Below, piece after piece: positions 30,001 to 39,670 of a stretch of DNA of 64,000 nt. The DNA lies in NCBI RefSeq assembly GCF_963678635.1, contig NW_026970911.1:1-64000 (forward strand). Direction: 5' to 3'. The notes under the pieces were generated by a model that worked only from the letters and a program-made list of their open reading frames with translations, was not told the origin of the DNA and made no database searches. Each line of letters begins with the position of its first letter. Position 1 is the first letter of the stretch. The DNA is from Symsagittifera roscoffensis (Eukaryota; Xenacoelomorpha; Acoela; Convolutidae). A program made the position numbers and the translations under genes.

Positions 30001-33000
30001 TATCAACTGCCTGGCACAGATAAAATGTTAACTGATATAGCGATGGTGCCACCCATTCTCATGGCGGGGATAAAGTCAACAGGTTATAAATCCAAAAGGA
30101 GTGACCGCACTCTGACTGGAGCAACCTTAGAAATGAAAATACTCAACCAATGTGGAGAGAGCACAATAAAAGACTTCAAGCCATCTACCATGAATCATGG
30201 AAAGGGAAGTGTCGCAGGACAACTAACACCAGTGGAATATAACCGACTAACAGTGTCGGAGACTGTGTCGATAGATGAACCCACCGGTGGATACATGGGG
30301 ATGTTAGAATACCGAAACTCGGCTAGAGGGTATGTAATGGCCCTGGAAGACGAAAAAGCCATGGAGGGTTATCTGGAAACGATGTTGCAAGGCACCACCC
30401 TCAAGCAGAAGGCGTACGGGACTTTAGCGTCGTCTGACATACAGGCAGAAACGATAGAGCAGCTGGTAAGCCTTCCATGGAAAGCAGTAGTATTGAGGTA
30501 TTTCGAAGAAGAAATGAGGACTACGCCAAGAATACATGCTCTCGTGGCAGTACCTTACGTTAGAACAGAGTTACAGCTCAGGTTCGCCTGGTGCATGATG
30601 GGACTGACTCGCGAAGAATATGATTCAGAAGAAAGGAAGAGATCAAAAGAGGAGAAGGTTTTCCTTATGACGAACCTGAGGGATCTGATAGTCCAGGAGG
30701 GAGCAGCAGTAGCGTGTGCGAAGCGGAGAGACGCTCTCTGTTTCATTCGATTCCTGATAGAGCAGATTTCAGTACCTGCACTGAACACCTGTGTTAAAAT
30801 GTTGAAGGAAGGCGATGAGCGAACGAAAGCCTTATTCTTGCTAGCACTGCTGGATGTGCAGCAAAGTAAACCAATGAGGGTGAACATGAAAGAACCCGAA
30901 GAATTAGAACCCATAAGAAAGATAGACGAAATCAGGAGATTCTCAAACAAGGAGCTGAGACTCACTAAAGAATCTATGGGAGCATTGCCGAAATCCAGTG
31001 AATACTGTGGACCGATCAAGAAGAAATCGTATAGCTACGTATCCTGGATCATAGGGATAGCGTACAATCCTTTCCTGAGTGAAGACATACGCGATTGCTT
31101 CTTTGATTATGAGCAGGCGGTGTTGATAAGATTCTGGACGTCCAGAATTGTAACGATTAAAAACGTTAACAATCCACAGGCCAAATTGGGACTGGTCTTG
31201 GAAGAAGAGGTGACTGCACCTTCAGTACCAAAATCCGACAAAAGAGTGGAGTTTGGGTTGGGATTCTCAGATGAATTACTGAGAACGAGCTTGATGGCAG
31301 TGTGGGAATTGATGAGGCCATCATGGTGTCCTAGTCCCAACGCTGACTCAATATTACGGGCGACACAAGACGTACAGAGGGAACTGAATGCAGACTGTAA
31401 CCTGCGTGACCTCAACATCATATATAATGTGATGATAACAGCCTCTAAGAGCAACGGAGAAGATAAAGTGGAGTTGCCTGGCTGGGGACCAGAAGACTGG
31501 GTCAAACCTGGTAGCTGTCTGGCGGAAGTCTGTGGACTGGAGGGTCACGTTTGTGGAAGTCTGGACTGTGTGAAGACCCTGGAAAAACAACACAAGCAAT
31601 TGACGGTATTGTTTGGAAACGTAGTGATGAAAGCAAAAACAGAAACGGAACTGATAGCAGATTGCCATGGAGGAACCGAAGTGAATCTAGTGACTGCACT
31701 AGGATTCTATAGCATGTTTGGTTCTTTAGAGGCACTATTGAATCTAGAACAGAAACATGAGATGGTCACAGCCATCGGTGTAGAAGTATTCCCAGGAGTT
31801 CTGCAGACTGAGCAGAAATACATAGGAAAATGGAGGGAAGCAATCGAGACGGAAATGAACATTAGACACAGTGAGACTTATTGTAGACCATCAGGAGCAC
31901 GATATTTGGTGGGTTCAACATTGGCTCCAATGTGCAAGAGCAGATACCCTGTACATTTCGTAGCTGTGGACTTGAAGAGTACAAGAACGATTGTGGATCA
32001 AGCCTTCTCAGTGCCGAAGTGTGTGAGACTGGCGAGAATGTCCGAGAAGTCATACGAGTTGCTATGTAAGATGTTCTCAGCAGTTCCAGAGAGAACCAAA
32101 GAAGAATTGGAGTCAATACTAGGAAAGAAGTTCATGGGATATGTGAGCGGGAACTTCAGTCACTTTGAGAGACAGAAACAGAGAGGATCAACTGTCACAG
32201 ATTACAATGCAGTAGATGAAAATGATGAAGTCCACCGAGTGATGATGGAAGTGGAACCATTACTGGAAGCTTCGGGAAAACGTAATTGGAGGAGCATCAT
32301 GTTGACACATGACAAGTTTCCTTGCCACTGCTTGCTGCAGACCTGGTGGTATCCCAAGCGTAGTAATCTGATGTTGATCTGGGACTCTGGAGAGCTGCTC
32401 TCCATGGGTTTACCAGATTCATCACAGCCCATAACAATAGTGATAGTGGGAGTTATGATGGCGATACGATGGCTGGAAGCTCATGTGAGAGAAAACAACA
32501 GACAGGAGGCACCGACGAGAGAACAGTTGCGGAAGTTAGATTGTCTAAGAGATTTAGATCTTTTTGAGAGAATGTGCAAAATTCTAATCATTCCGATGGA
32601 AGTGAAGAAGATATGGGCAAGAAAACGATTGATGCCATGGTTCAGAGCTAACATGACTGCATGGTTGTACGAGTATGCGAAAAAGCATATGTCGAAACAC
32701 GGCAGGGTGTACAGTGAATATCAGCTGGACATTGGAGCAGGAGCTTTCAAGCGAGCTCTCGTGACTCATCGGAATGCAGTGACCACCGCTGTGAAAAGAA
32801 TTTCCAGGACGAGTGAACGTAGTGGAAAGGAGAAATCAGAGATGCTGAAAGAAGATTTGGAGAGAAACGTGACGTTGTGTCTCCACAACAACTTCTGCAG
32901 GAACAGAGAATCTAACGTGGATCCGCTACCTTGCTGCAAACAGAGGGTAGAAGAGCAGAAGTGTTGGAGGACGGCTTCCAGCAGCGTCAGGATAGCTAAT

Positions 33001-33069
33001 GACGTGTTACAAGATACGGAGACTGAGAGTGCAGAGTCAGTATCACAGGAGGAAGAGATGGAACATTGA
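27031..33069 (+). CDS. Element A ORF3, main body of 2012 codons, function unknown
   Basis: Longest open part of ORF3. The ATG at 27031 lies directly after the lesions described for the preceding piece, so it is a continuation rather than a natural start. Order: second half of the SGNH-like module (1-110); helical region; well-conserved block from ~381 (PLLTDLILAMRTDP, IYGPAVTFAFPD, NWCEQ); acidic Ser/Glu linker (~677-817); helical block with FLGTL and VAFMEEVWTV; a long middle region; Cys/His cluster at C1496, C1501, H1506, C1508, C1513; SVPKCVRLARMS; PCHC near 1765; and a basic C-terminus. Whole gene 24134-33069, about 2,970 codons. No polymerase, envelope or membrane signature seen. That 2012 codons stay open implies selection until recently. 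Confidence 0.75.
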   Translation: MTLRVVFALSLGNAQLPDGLKFVYAIVALLSEGKYDVIITAPNRIIEMENPRPLKAELPAVWSDISNAMRGLKDHALHMLVLDEVLGLELSNFSRQLKLKPGIDDDHRVIAAMSNDLWLRAMEVAGEDTRRKNSLETRAHLEAMVLRTKPEANQWLHLNLRVAALGANAFEQGPVMITKIHAYLLKEVHLAENAGEKTAEFVNRMCQITLETFWTREVKGQEGFERTDSMLEGLGAGWTASFLAKIYPKVSHYLIKDFLQAVVEVSIVELIALFVTFGAEDFVKGPAILLTDGIQNLRLDGLLTLIAITHGNLGGLMKLARCPEQMKERVRNLDMKKSTDSWNKIRDLRHTLIQYLLQQNRFGTGEDETIEREEDVRRHVGGIPLLTDLILAMRTDPLALIRGVTEFVTVIYGPAVTFAFPDVKVEAYRRSVLHLNLISAVDGSTLNWCEQHTLRELMSEDLLFAKISEPEMTVINFDDHFRDRMGEVERGHIEVFPKLWNLRPYDKTNGKITRVPRLTAAFHKVREETKDWGDYKKLPEAIPEFPLIRRMLLGAVSVVQTPRLRAFETNERRVGNFVGTMDPYFVGRNAAVLQYTRFAYTDQATRRRISNAATPKPGRFDEEWKGLGLAPMRMRGRTELPEASLILTSVKQEMRVGGILHTRTFLAPFGCEEIKVVHGEEEDKSAGTLLIPRFPEEADNEEKGPSSSNKDKSEGNDGQGGSRQTEEPMQQDQAGGEDDRASTGGTSSLDFNIFSDLENNADTLETTEPADEGISTLEPPSAFMEMKRNLPESSSPGNSRNNDQRILMESPRRRRIEASARVPFLGTLPEEEWEVHHRDHESRTGCKLDRVAFMEEVWTVVQSYGTQSILKTGLNQPLMREVLDKLDDCEGRLSELLIDSATDESEANSPIKMIPQDDKGEVVYLSRTRRGTMRSNLVIDKINAMKMKLGSRVMPRRVGKTKVDSEISMKAGNSAKRKRIEEVRDLGQGDYQLPGTDKMLTDIAMVPPILMAGIKSTGYKSKRSDRTLTGATLEMKILNQCGESTIKDFKPSTMNHGKGSVAGQLTPVEYNRLTVSETVSIDEPTGGYMGMLEYRNSARGYVMALEDEKAMEGYLETMLQGTTLKQKAYGTLASSDIQAETIEQLVSLPWKAVVLRYFEEEMRTTPRIHALVAVPYVRTELQLRFAWCMMGLTREEYDSEERKRSKEEKVFLMTNLRDLIVQEGAAVACAKRRDALCFIRFLIEQISVPALNTCVKMLKEGDERTKALFLLALLDVQQSKPMRVNMKEPEELEPIRKIDEIRRFSNKELRLTKESMGALPKSSEYCGPIKKKSYSYVSWIIGIAYNPFLSEDIRDCFFDYEQAVLIRFWTSRIVTIKNVNNPQAKLGLVLEEEVTAPSVPKSDKRVEFGLGFSDELLRTSLMAVWELMRPSWCPSPNADSILRATQDVQRELNADCNLRDLNIIYNVMITASKSNGEDKVELPGWGPEDWVKPGSCLAEVCGLEGHVCGSLDCVKTLEKQHKQLTVLFGNVVMKAKTETELIADCHGGTEVNLVTALGFYSMFGSLEALLNLEQKHEMVTAIGVEVFPGVLQTEQKYIGKWREAIETEMNIRHSETYCRPSGARYLVGSTLAPMCKSRYPVHFVAVDLKSTRTIVDQAFSVPKCVRLARMSEKSYELLCKMFSAVPERTKEELESILGKKFMGYVSGNFSHFERQKQRGSTVTDYNAVDENDEVHRVMMEVEPLLEASGKRNWRSIMLTHDKFPCHCLLQTWWYPKRSNLMLIWDSGELLSMGLPDSSQPITIVIVGVMMAIRWLEAHVRENNRQEAPTREQLRKLDCLRDLDLFERMCKILIIPMEVKKIWARKRLMPWFRANMTAWLYEYAKKHMSKHGRVYSEYQLDIGAGAFKRALVTHRNAVTTAVKRISRTSERSGKEKSEMLKEDLERNVTLCLHNNFCRNRESNVDPLPCCKQRVEEQKCWRTASSSVRIANDVLQDTETESAESVSQEEEMEH

Positions 33070-33892
33070 CGAATGGCCGAAAAACGAGATGCAAAAAGAG
33101 ACGAAATTAGAAGAATTTAGAAGTTTTAGAACTTCTAAACGACAAAAAAAGAAGAAAACAAAGGAGTAATGAAGGAAAAGTTAAAACTCAGAATTGTTTT
33201 ATGTGTGTGAAAAAACTCAAGGGAGAAACCAAGCAACCAAGTTGTAATTGAAAACTGAAACATTTAGTTGAGTTTTGAAATTGTTGCATTTATAAATTTG
33301 CATTTTGATTTTAGCTGAGTGGCTTTAGAGACACTCACTTACTATTTATTTAGAAAGGCTTAAGTGAAGGAGTATATTAAAATGTTCCAGCCTGCATGAC
33401 TGTTTTTAATCAGCTAGGAGAACTGATCACTTTGTGGTGACATGGAAGGCTTGAGTAATCTCTCGAAGAGGGAGATTGTTTCATTGTTCTTGCTAACCAC
33501 AGAGTTTCTTAGTTTTAATATTCAGGACAATAACAAGCAAGATTTCCGAAGGGAACAAGCATAGTATGATAATTTTAGCTTGTTGGTTGGCAGGACTGTC
33601 CTGCAAGCCAGCACCTTTTATATCTAAGAGAAAAAGTTTTAATCGGGACATTGACACTGGAAGTCAGAAAATATGTTTTATCTTAAGTCATATCCTCAAT
33701 GTGCAGATTGATGAAAGAATTTGAAGGCTATAGTGATGTAGTATGATGCCATTTGTATTCTGCAGTGAGTCGATGTGACGTGGATGAAAGTTATTTCGTG
33801 CATTTTGTAAATTCTGTTCAATGACACTGTATCCATTTTACGAACGTTGCGTGATTCAATGAGGACATTGACCGGACTGTCCGGGGAGTATG
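33070..33892 (+). other. 3' non-coding region of element A
   Basis: About 820 bp, AT-rich, no coding sign. It is homologous to C's 3' region (55110-55978, inverted). It contains the palindrome GCAGGACTGTCCTGC at 33590-33604, also in C as GCAGGACAGTCCTGC, and ends with the polypurine box. Confidence 0.7.
33872..33890 (+). promoter_or_regulatory. Candidate polypurine tract with palindrome, element A
   Basis: CCGGACTGTCCGG (33872-33884) overlaps GTCCGGGGAGTA directly before the right LTR. The purine run GGGGAG is short for a polypurine tract, but the position is right and the box is conserved beside the LTRs of C (55110-55125, inverted) and, altered, D. Confidence 0.6.
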
Positions 33893-34814
33893 AGACATTC
33901 GACCAGAATGTGAAAAATGCAATATCTGCAGAATTTGAATTTTTAGCAGCGAGCCTTCCGGATTGGTGATTAATAAGAATTAAGAACGTTATTTGAACGA
34001 TTGAACAAAACGTAAAGGTTAAAGGATTCGGAAATTACTGATTTATTAAATTTTCGAAGTGATTACGTAACATTTCTGAGAAACGTCAGAAACGGCCATT
34101 TTGGCAGAAAAGCTAAAAAGCAACACAACAACATTAGTTGCGCGGACGATAAGTACGAAAATTGTGAGAAAAAAACGACAACAAATCGCGGAGTTAACAG
34201 AGAGCACTCCGAGTTGCAACTATTGTGTCGCTGCAATAGTTGCAAGGCCGTTGCAGACAACGGTGAAGGGTGGAGGACAGCCTTCCGGATTAAGAAGAAA
34301 TCAAGATTAACGAGCTTGATTCAGTGGATTCAAGAATCCGGAAGGGTTTCGGAACTGAGACTTTTATTCTTTTATATAAACTTTTAGCTTCTTGTCATGT
34401 CCTGAATTGAATTTAATTAACAACTGGATTCATTTTGATAAGGATAAGAAGCTAGGAGTTGGGGGAAAAGGTTGATCCATCTTCGATGGAGATGATGATT
34501 TTTATCTACTGAACAAAAACAATAATAATTCAATAAGTAGGAGCCCTGTTTTTAGGAGTGACCTCGTGGTCTGGGGATACTGAGATCCAGCCATGAGCTC
34601 ACTATTTCTGCATGTAATTAAGTTAATTCGAGTGTTTTGACCGAAGCCGAAAGCAGTAACGTTTTTTGTCGACCCGATGTTAGAAAAGACCACCGAAAGT
34701 ACTGGCTTGGTAGAGACGGTGAAAAGCATGTAAAGCTCTGTTTAGACGTTAGCCAGTCGTCTTAGGACTTAGTTTTATTTTCCGTCGATATGTATCTTCC
34801 GGCCGAATGTTACA
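33893..34814 (+). repeat. 3' LTR of element A
   Basis: 922 bp, about 97% identical to 10357-11280 by hand comparison. It keeps the TATA box (34373-34380), the 12-bp-arm hairpin and the inverted CCTTCCGG boxes; a 3-bp ATC repeat unit present in the left copy is missing. Ends CGAATGTTACA at 34814. Confidence 0.93.
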
Positions 34815-34819
34815 TGGTG
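34815..34819. repeat. Target-site duplication of element A, right copy
   Basis: TGGTG immediately after the right LTR, identical to 10352-10356. Confidence 0.85.
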
Positions 34820-35016
34820 TAGCCGACCATTAGAACCGCTTCTGTTGCAGACTCCCGGCATTCGCCCTGTTCTTCCAATTGGAGGATGGCGTTCAGCATC
34901 ACCGCCATTCTCTCATCCACTTGAGTGTAATCCAGATCCCTCAGGCGTCTGTATAACTCATCAAATGTGGGCCTTTCCAGAGCCGATGGCATGGACTTCC
35001 AGAATCGATCTGCCAT
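34815..35016 (-). pseudogene. Element D ORF3, first ~67 codons, cut by A
   Basis: Minus-strand start of D's ORF3. It aligns with the beginning of A's ORF3 (a YRRL-D-D motif, then AVMLNAI and TEAVLMV, matching IVMLLTA and TEVLLMA in A). At 34815 it runs into A; the reading resumes at 10356. Before the interruption this was one gene with the segments at 1774-10356. Confidence 0.75.
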
Positions 35017-35397
35017 TTCTATTACTTCTAGATGATCTTGAGTATTAGCAACTTGTGAATTACCTTAGCACCTTGTGAATTACCTTAGCAACTTGAGTAC
35101 TTGAGAATTAACCTCTTGAAGCGTTGTGTGTTCGTTCAAGGACTTCCTTTCTTTCAATTTAATGTAGTTGGGTAGTCAATTTGACTTTACCAAATCAATC
35201 TGAAAATAACACTCGATTTTTAGACTAACATGCTATGTTCCTAAACTAAAACCCCCCTTGCCACTATAGTTAAAATCATTTCCAATTTGTTCTACTAAAA
35301 CAGTTCAATTGGAAATTTTCTAAAAGCATGCAGATTCATTTTATGTTTAAGCACCATCAATCATTTAAAATTTAATTGTCATGCCAATCACCTTTAA
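35017..35397 (-). other. Spacer between pol and ORF3 of D
   Basis: AT-rich, no gene. It includes about three imperfect 22-bp tandem copies of a CAACTTGTGAATTACCTTAG-type unit (35046-35115). Corresponds to A's spacer at 23731-24133. Confidence 0.6.
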
Positions 35398-35630
35398 GAT
35401 CCTTTTACCTGTTATGTACCCCCACACCTAACTCGAGATCCCTTCATACCCAACGGAGATAGTGGTACATCTTCATAAGAAATACTACTTGAGCATCACA
35501 TGAGTCGGGTACACGGGGGTCTCGAGTTGGGTATGAAGGGATCTCGAGTTAGGTGTGGGGGTACAGAACAGGTAAAAGGATCTTGTGATGCTCAAGTAGT
35601 ATTTCTTATGAAGATGTACCACTATCTCCG
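35398..35630. repeat. Inverted duplication of two blocks at the end of D pol
   Basis: Block X (35398-35453) and block Y (35454-35500) both reappear as reverse complements X' (35527-35581) and Y' (35584-35630), with only a few differences, separated by a 26-bp spacer. The order is X-Y-spacer-X'-Y', so it is not a simple palindrome. Y' is the true end of D's pol; the X-Y copy is secondary. The event removed the natural stop, so D's macro frame reads on to 35485. Confidence 0.8.
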
Positions 35631-36186
35631 TTTCCGCGAAGACCACGTGTAGGATAGCGTACAATTCCCTTGGGCTCAATTTGCCCCTGTTTGGGTCATA
35701 CACCGGCATTGAGACCTCCGTTATCCTTCTTTCAATCATGAAGTCTCGTAGTCTTGTTAGTGCCAACATCACGTGTTCAGGATCGATCGTGTTCCTGTCA
35801 TTGACCCTCGTCACTAGGAAGCACAGGTATTTGCCCGGGACTTGTGCTACTGATGGTGGAAGTGCAGCCATTCCTCCCAGCCCCGGTCTCTGTCTAAACA
35901 GAAACTCCACGTTCTGGTACTCTCTCTTAAAGTCAGCCTCCAGTCTTGATTTGAAACTCATGTCCGCCGTGATACATATTGCTCTAGTCCTGTCTGACAG
36001 AATGAAGTCACTATCCGTTATCAGGATATTTTCCGAGTATTCGTTTGGTATTTCAAACTTCGTTTTGAAGTTCCGTCCTATGGTAGGCTCGGCCTCCTCC
36101 CCGTCCAGTTCCAGTTCGCTCGTTTCTCTCACTTCCCTGAGTTTCTTTATCATTAAATTTTCGGTGTGGGTAAGTCCTACCCCCAC
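35485..36186 (-). pseudogene. Element D macro-like domain
   Basis: 233 codons: VGLTHTENL, ILITDSDFILSDRTRAICITADMSF, GGMAALPP, KYLCFLVTR, VSMPVYDPNRG and a VHLHKKYYLSI end. It is about 65% identical to A's domain by eye, with the same unusual loop DPNRG. The last 30 residues are artefacts of the inverted duplication. The domain begins right after the 40-bp conserved tract (36165-36204). Confidence 0.65.
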
Positions 36187-36203
36187 TCCCCGGACAAAAA
36201 TAT

Positions 36204-37061
36204 TTATCGACGTCCCCGTCGATGATGCTGGGTCTGAATTATCTGGCGTATGTCGAGCGGCCTGTCTGTTGCCGTCCAGCCGAAGAGAGGATTTTCCGTT
36301 TTCATGTGCTTTCCCGCTGATATGTCAACTTGTTGTATGTTTTGTCCTTCGTCGCTTCCGTTCTTGACATCGCGCATCCATTCTAATATCGTCAGGTTCG
36401 TATTCTCCCTCCTCTCTATCTCGCTCTGTTCCAAATTCGTCTCCCGCTCCGGTGTCGAGTACTCTTCCTGTGGGTAGTTTTCATTATCGTTGATGATTTG
36501 CCATTCATCATCTGCCGCCAGTTCACCCACACTTAGTAGCTCTTTGCTTATGTCATCGGGCTGTATCTTATCAATCAGGAAATCGTCCCCGTACCTGTTG
36601 TACCTCATGCCTGTTCGTCTGCGATTGCCACTCCTTTACCCCGCTGGTATTGATAAGTCTGGTTCTGCCCACTTCGGCACCTCACCTTGCTCCGGATCGT
36701 TCCAGTCTTCTTCCACAAAAGATTCCGCTTCAGAGTCCGCTTCTATTTTTTCATTGTCATCCAAACTCAAGTTTTCATTGCCATCATTTTTCTCTCTGAT
36801 GCCTTTTTCGTTCTTTTCACATGCTGGCTCCACCAGTAGGTACTCAAGTCCCTCCATGACTTTTGGTATACACCAGCCTCTGGGGATGGGACATGAGGCT
36901 TCAGATTTTACCTGTTCGGTGTGGGTAAAATTTGCTGGCGCCCAGTACTCAAGCGGTAGAACCGTCCTTGTTGATGTACTTCCGTTATCATGAATGATCC
37001 TCTCCATTTCTTGAGTAGTTTCTTTGTCCCTTTGGGCGGTATGACATTCTGGAAGACCCAC
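36204..37061 (-). pseudogene. pol: Element D Pol acidic spacer after integrase (broken)
   Basis: Two frames (37061-36636 and 36608-36204) matching A at 22380-23050: WCIP near the start, a KNDGNE run, a DDNEKIEADSE stretch, DWNDPEQGEVPK, and RYNRYGDDF (A: HNPYGDDF). Very acidic, probably disordered. A frame break lies near 36620. Confidence 0.65.
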
Positions 37062-37972
37062 ACGTACTGGCCCACCTCATATGGCTTCGCCTGTAATATC
37101 TTTTCATCATATTTCTTGCGCTGTCTCATTTGTGCTTGCCCAGTGTTCCTCCTGCTTAGCTCGTTCAGTTCCTGCTGTCTCCTGATCGCTTCTTTCACGT
37201 AAGCTTGAGGCGACGTCATCTTCCCTTCATATTCCGGGTAAAAGAATGTCAGAAGCATTGCTCTCTCTCTGCCTGTCAACATCATGAAAGGACTGATGCC
37301 CGTTGTTGAGTTTTGAGTACTGTTGTACGCCCCTACGACTTGCGGCAGATATTTATCCCAGTCTGTCATGTACCTTGAGCAGTATACCCTCAGCATATTC
37401 ACCAACGTTCTATTCTGTCTATCTACCAGCCCGTTGGTCTGAGGATGGTAAGTCGTTGAGTGTGCTTGAGCAATGTGTGACCTCTTCATTAATTCTTTAG
37501 TCAAATCCCCCACAATGGCCTTGCCGTTGTCTGACTGAAAAGTCATTGGACAACCATACCTCGATATCCAATGGGTTATCAAGTGGTCACAAGTCTCCTC
37601 TGCCGAGGCTGTTTGACACGGCACCACTTCTGCCAGCTTTGTGAAGTGGTCTATTATAACCAGTATCTGGTTATACCCCGACTCCGTCATGCAGATCTTT
37701 TGATGGTCTATCTGCACCACTTCATTAAATTCTGAGCTGTCCACCGATTTGAGTGGGAATTTCATCTTCCTTGGGTCTTTCACTTGCAGGCATGCCAGGC
37801 ATGCATTCACCCATCTCTCGCAAGCTTTCCTCAATCCTGGCCAATCGAACCTGTGAAGTATTCTTTGCTGCACCTTGTCTATCCCCTGGTGCCCCATCTG
37901 ATCGTGCGATCTGAACAGCACCTCTGTCTGATACAATTGTGTAATATCTTCTCCTCGTCTTTTCTCTTGCAT
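36908..37972 (-). pseudogene. pol: Element D integrase
   Basis: 354 codons with a full integrase: zinc finger H-H-C-C (HDQMGHQ, CLACLQ), catalytic Asp in VVQIDHQ, Asp in FQSDNGKA, and NGLVDRQNR where A has NGLVERQNR. The catalytic Glu of the DDE triad is therefore Asp in D. A KKLLKKWRGSFMI tail follows, where A has GPF. At the end the frame is lost compared with A (near 36930). Related copies: A at 21300-22400 and the fragment at 53671-54197. Confidence 0.75.
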
Positions 37973-38715
37973 GCTACCACCCCGTCAGCTGTGTGATAGA
38001 GTAAATCTTTCCTTTCTTTGTAGAACTGGCTCAGGATCTTGTAGCTGTCTTCTTCAAGTTCCCCTTTCTCCTTGGACCCCGTTCGGATCCATTTGGAGAG
38101 GTTACTTGTCATTTTGTCATTCTTTTGGGCTCTTATCAGGTCCGACAGTCTATATCTCGCCTTGACATGTTCCTTTAGTGCCATGATCTGTTCATTCATT
38201 TCCCCAGGGTTGTGGATGTCGTCATTCAGCTTCACGCATATAATCCTCTTTACGATCTTCATATCATCTTCTGGCACCAGATTTGTTCTGACATTTGAGT
38301 TGCATGATAGTTCCCTGAATGGTTTCCTTGAAACTGCAATTCTTTCAAGTTCTTCACCTCCTCGTACTTCCTGTACGTCCAAGTTGTACGTTCCTGAGGA
38401 TGGAGTTGTTTTTAATTCCCTGTCGCGGTGTCTAATCTTCTCTTCTGCCAATATCATGCAAAGACTATCCTGATTGTCGCTGCTCTCATCCGAGTCCTCA
38501 TCCCATATTTCACACTCTCCGGACAAATTTCCTCCTTCAGTATCTTCTTCCTCCGTGGACGTGGACCACTCCCCGGACTCTTGACCTAGTCCCAGGTATT
38601 CAGCCTCTTCCTTGAACGCCACTTTCTTTTTCCTAACCCGAGTCTGTTCAAGTATGTCGTCCGGGATTTTTTCAACCAGTGACTGCACGACTTCCTTCCC
38701 ATCAGGGTTAGTCAC
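37879..38715 (-). pseudogene. pol: Element D Pol linker between RNase H and integrase
   Basis: 278 codons aligned with A at 20320-21380. It is acidic, contains one LSGE box (DNA near 38515-38530, CTCTCCGGACAAAT on the + strand) and a second near 38570, and the KARYRLSDLIRAQ-ND-MTSNL run shared with A. It overlaps the integrase frame by a frameshift near 37950. Confidence 0.65.
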
Positions 38716-38734
38716 CTTTGAGGTGTTTTCATCA

Positions 38735-39637
38735 CTAACTATCCCTAACTATTGTGACCTCTGGTTCCTCCTTACCCTTTTCTTGGATCACTGGTTTGTC
38801 ATCTGCTAGTTTCTCGAGTAACCTCATTAAGTCATCGTCTATTTGTGCCTCTCCCGTCTCTACCTGGTTAAGATCATAGCCTTTTGCCTTGAGCGTCTCC
38901 CTCACAACCTTTGACTTGAGTATTATCCCTATCGGCATCCCTCGGTTCTTTTTCAAGATTGTTTTCTCCGGAGTTTCTTTTGGTAATTCGGGGTGATCTT
39001 CTAATGGTTTGCCTGATTTGTCCAACCATCTCGTGAGTGGAAGACTGTCGTACGTTTCCTTATCCATGAAGGAGAAGCCATCCTTGATCTCAGGTCTATC
39101 TGCCTCCCTCTGTTCTTGTCTCTCGTAGAACTCCGTCTTCTTACTCAAGCTGTCAGCGTTTTGATGTTTGTCTCGTGTTCTATGCTCAATTATCATGTTG
39201 TATCCATCCAGTCGAACTATCCACCTCCCAATGTAATTTTGGTCAATTGAATACGTTTTCAGCCAGCTTAGTGCCCTGTTGTCGACTCGCAGCTTGAATG
39301 GCTCGCTGCCTAGGTATGCTCTATATTTCTCGACAAAGGTAACCAACGCGAACATCTCTGCTTTCGGTGCCCCGTACTTCATTTCCGTGTCACTTAAAAC
39401 TTTGCTCCCGTACGCTATTGGTCTCAAGACTGTTTTCCCGTTCCAATCCTGTTCCTGATGGAGAATTCCAGAAATCGCTACTACCGACGCATCCGTGTCC
39501 AGCACGTACATACCTTTCTCTGTTGGCATCCCTAGTACTGGTGCCTCGCACAACTCTTTCTTTATTCTCTGGAATGACTCTTCTGCTGCGTTGTTCCACG
39601 TGAACTTCTTGCCCTTATGTCTCATTAACTGTTGCAT
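38735..39637 (-). pseudogene. pol: Element D RNase H and tether
   Basis: 300 codons: end of the RT connection, RNase H with YVLDTDAS, KAEMFALV and LRVDNRALSWL, followed by HRTRDKHQNADSLSKK. About 85% identical to A at 19370-20250 by eye in the RNase H. Separated by a stop/frame change from the RT piece near 39650. Confidence 0.75.
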
Positions 39638-39670
39638 CGGGTAAACCTTGTCTGCATAGCCTTTGATGAA

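Larger units (their letters stand above)
10357..34814 (+). mobile_element. Element A: giant Ty3/Gypsy-type LTR retrotransposon
   Basis: Complete element of about 24.46 kb bounded by LTRs of 924 and 922 bp and by a 5-bp target duplication. Order: LTR, primer-binding site, 2.8-kb leader, gag, pol (protease, RT, RNase H, integrase: the Ty3/Gypsy order), macro-like domain, ORF3, 3' non-coding region, polypurine-type box, LTR. By hand count the LTRs differ at roughly 25-30 positions, about 97% identity, so insertion is fairly recent. Gag and ORF3 contain frameshifts and one in-frame stop, so this copy is not intact. It lies antisense inside ORF3 of the related element D. Confidence 0.9.

Noticed and set aside
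24134-33069. ORF3 as an envelope glycoprotein
   Set aside because: Position fits, but I see no signal peptide, transmembrane segment, glycoprotein cleavage site or fusion peptide; content is SGNH-like and soluble-looking.
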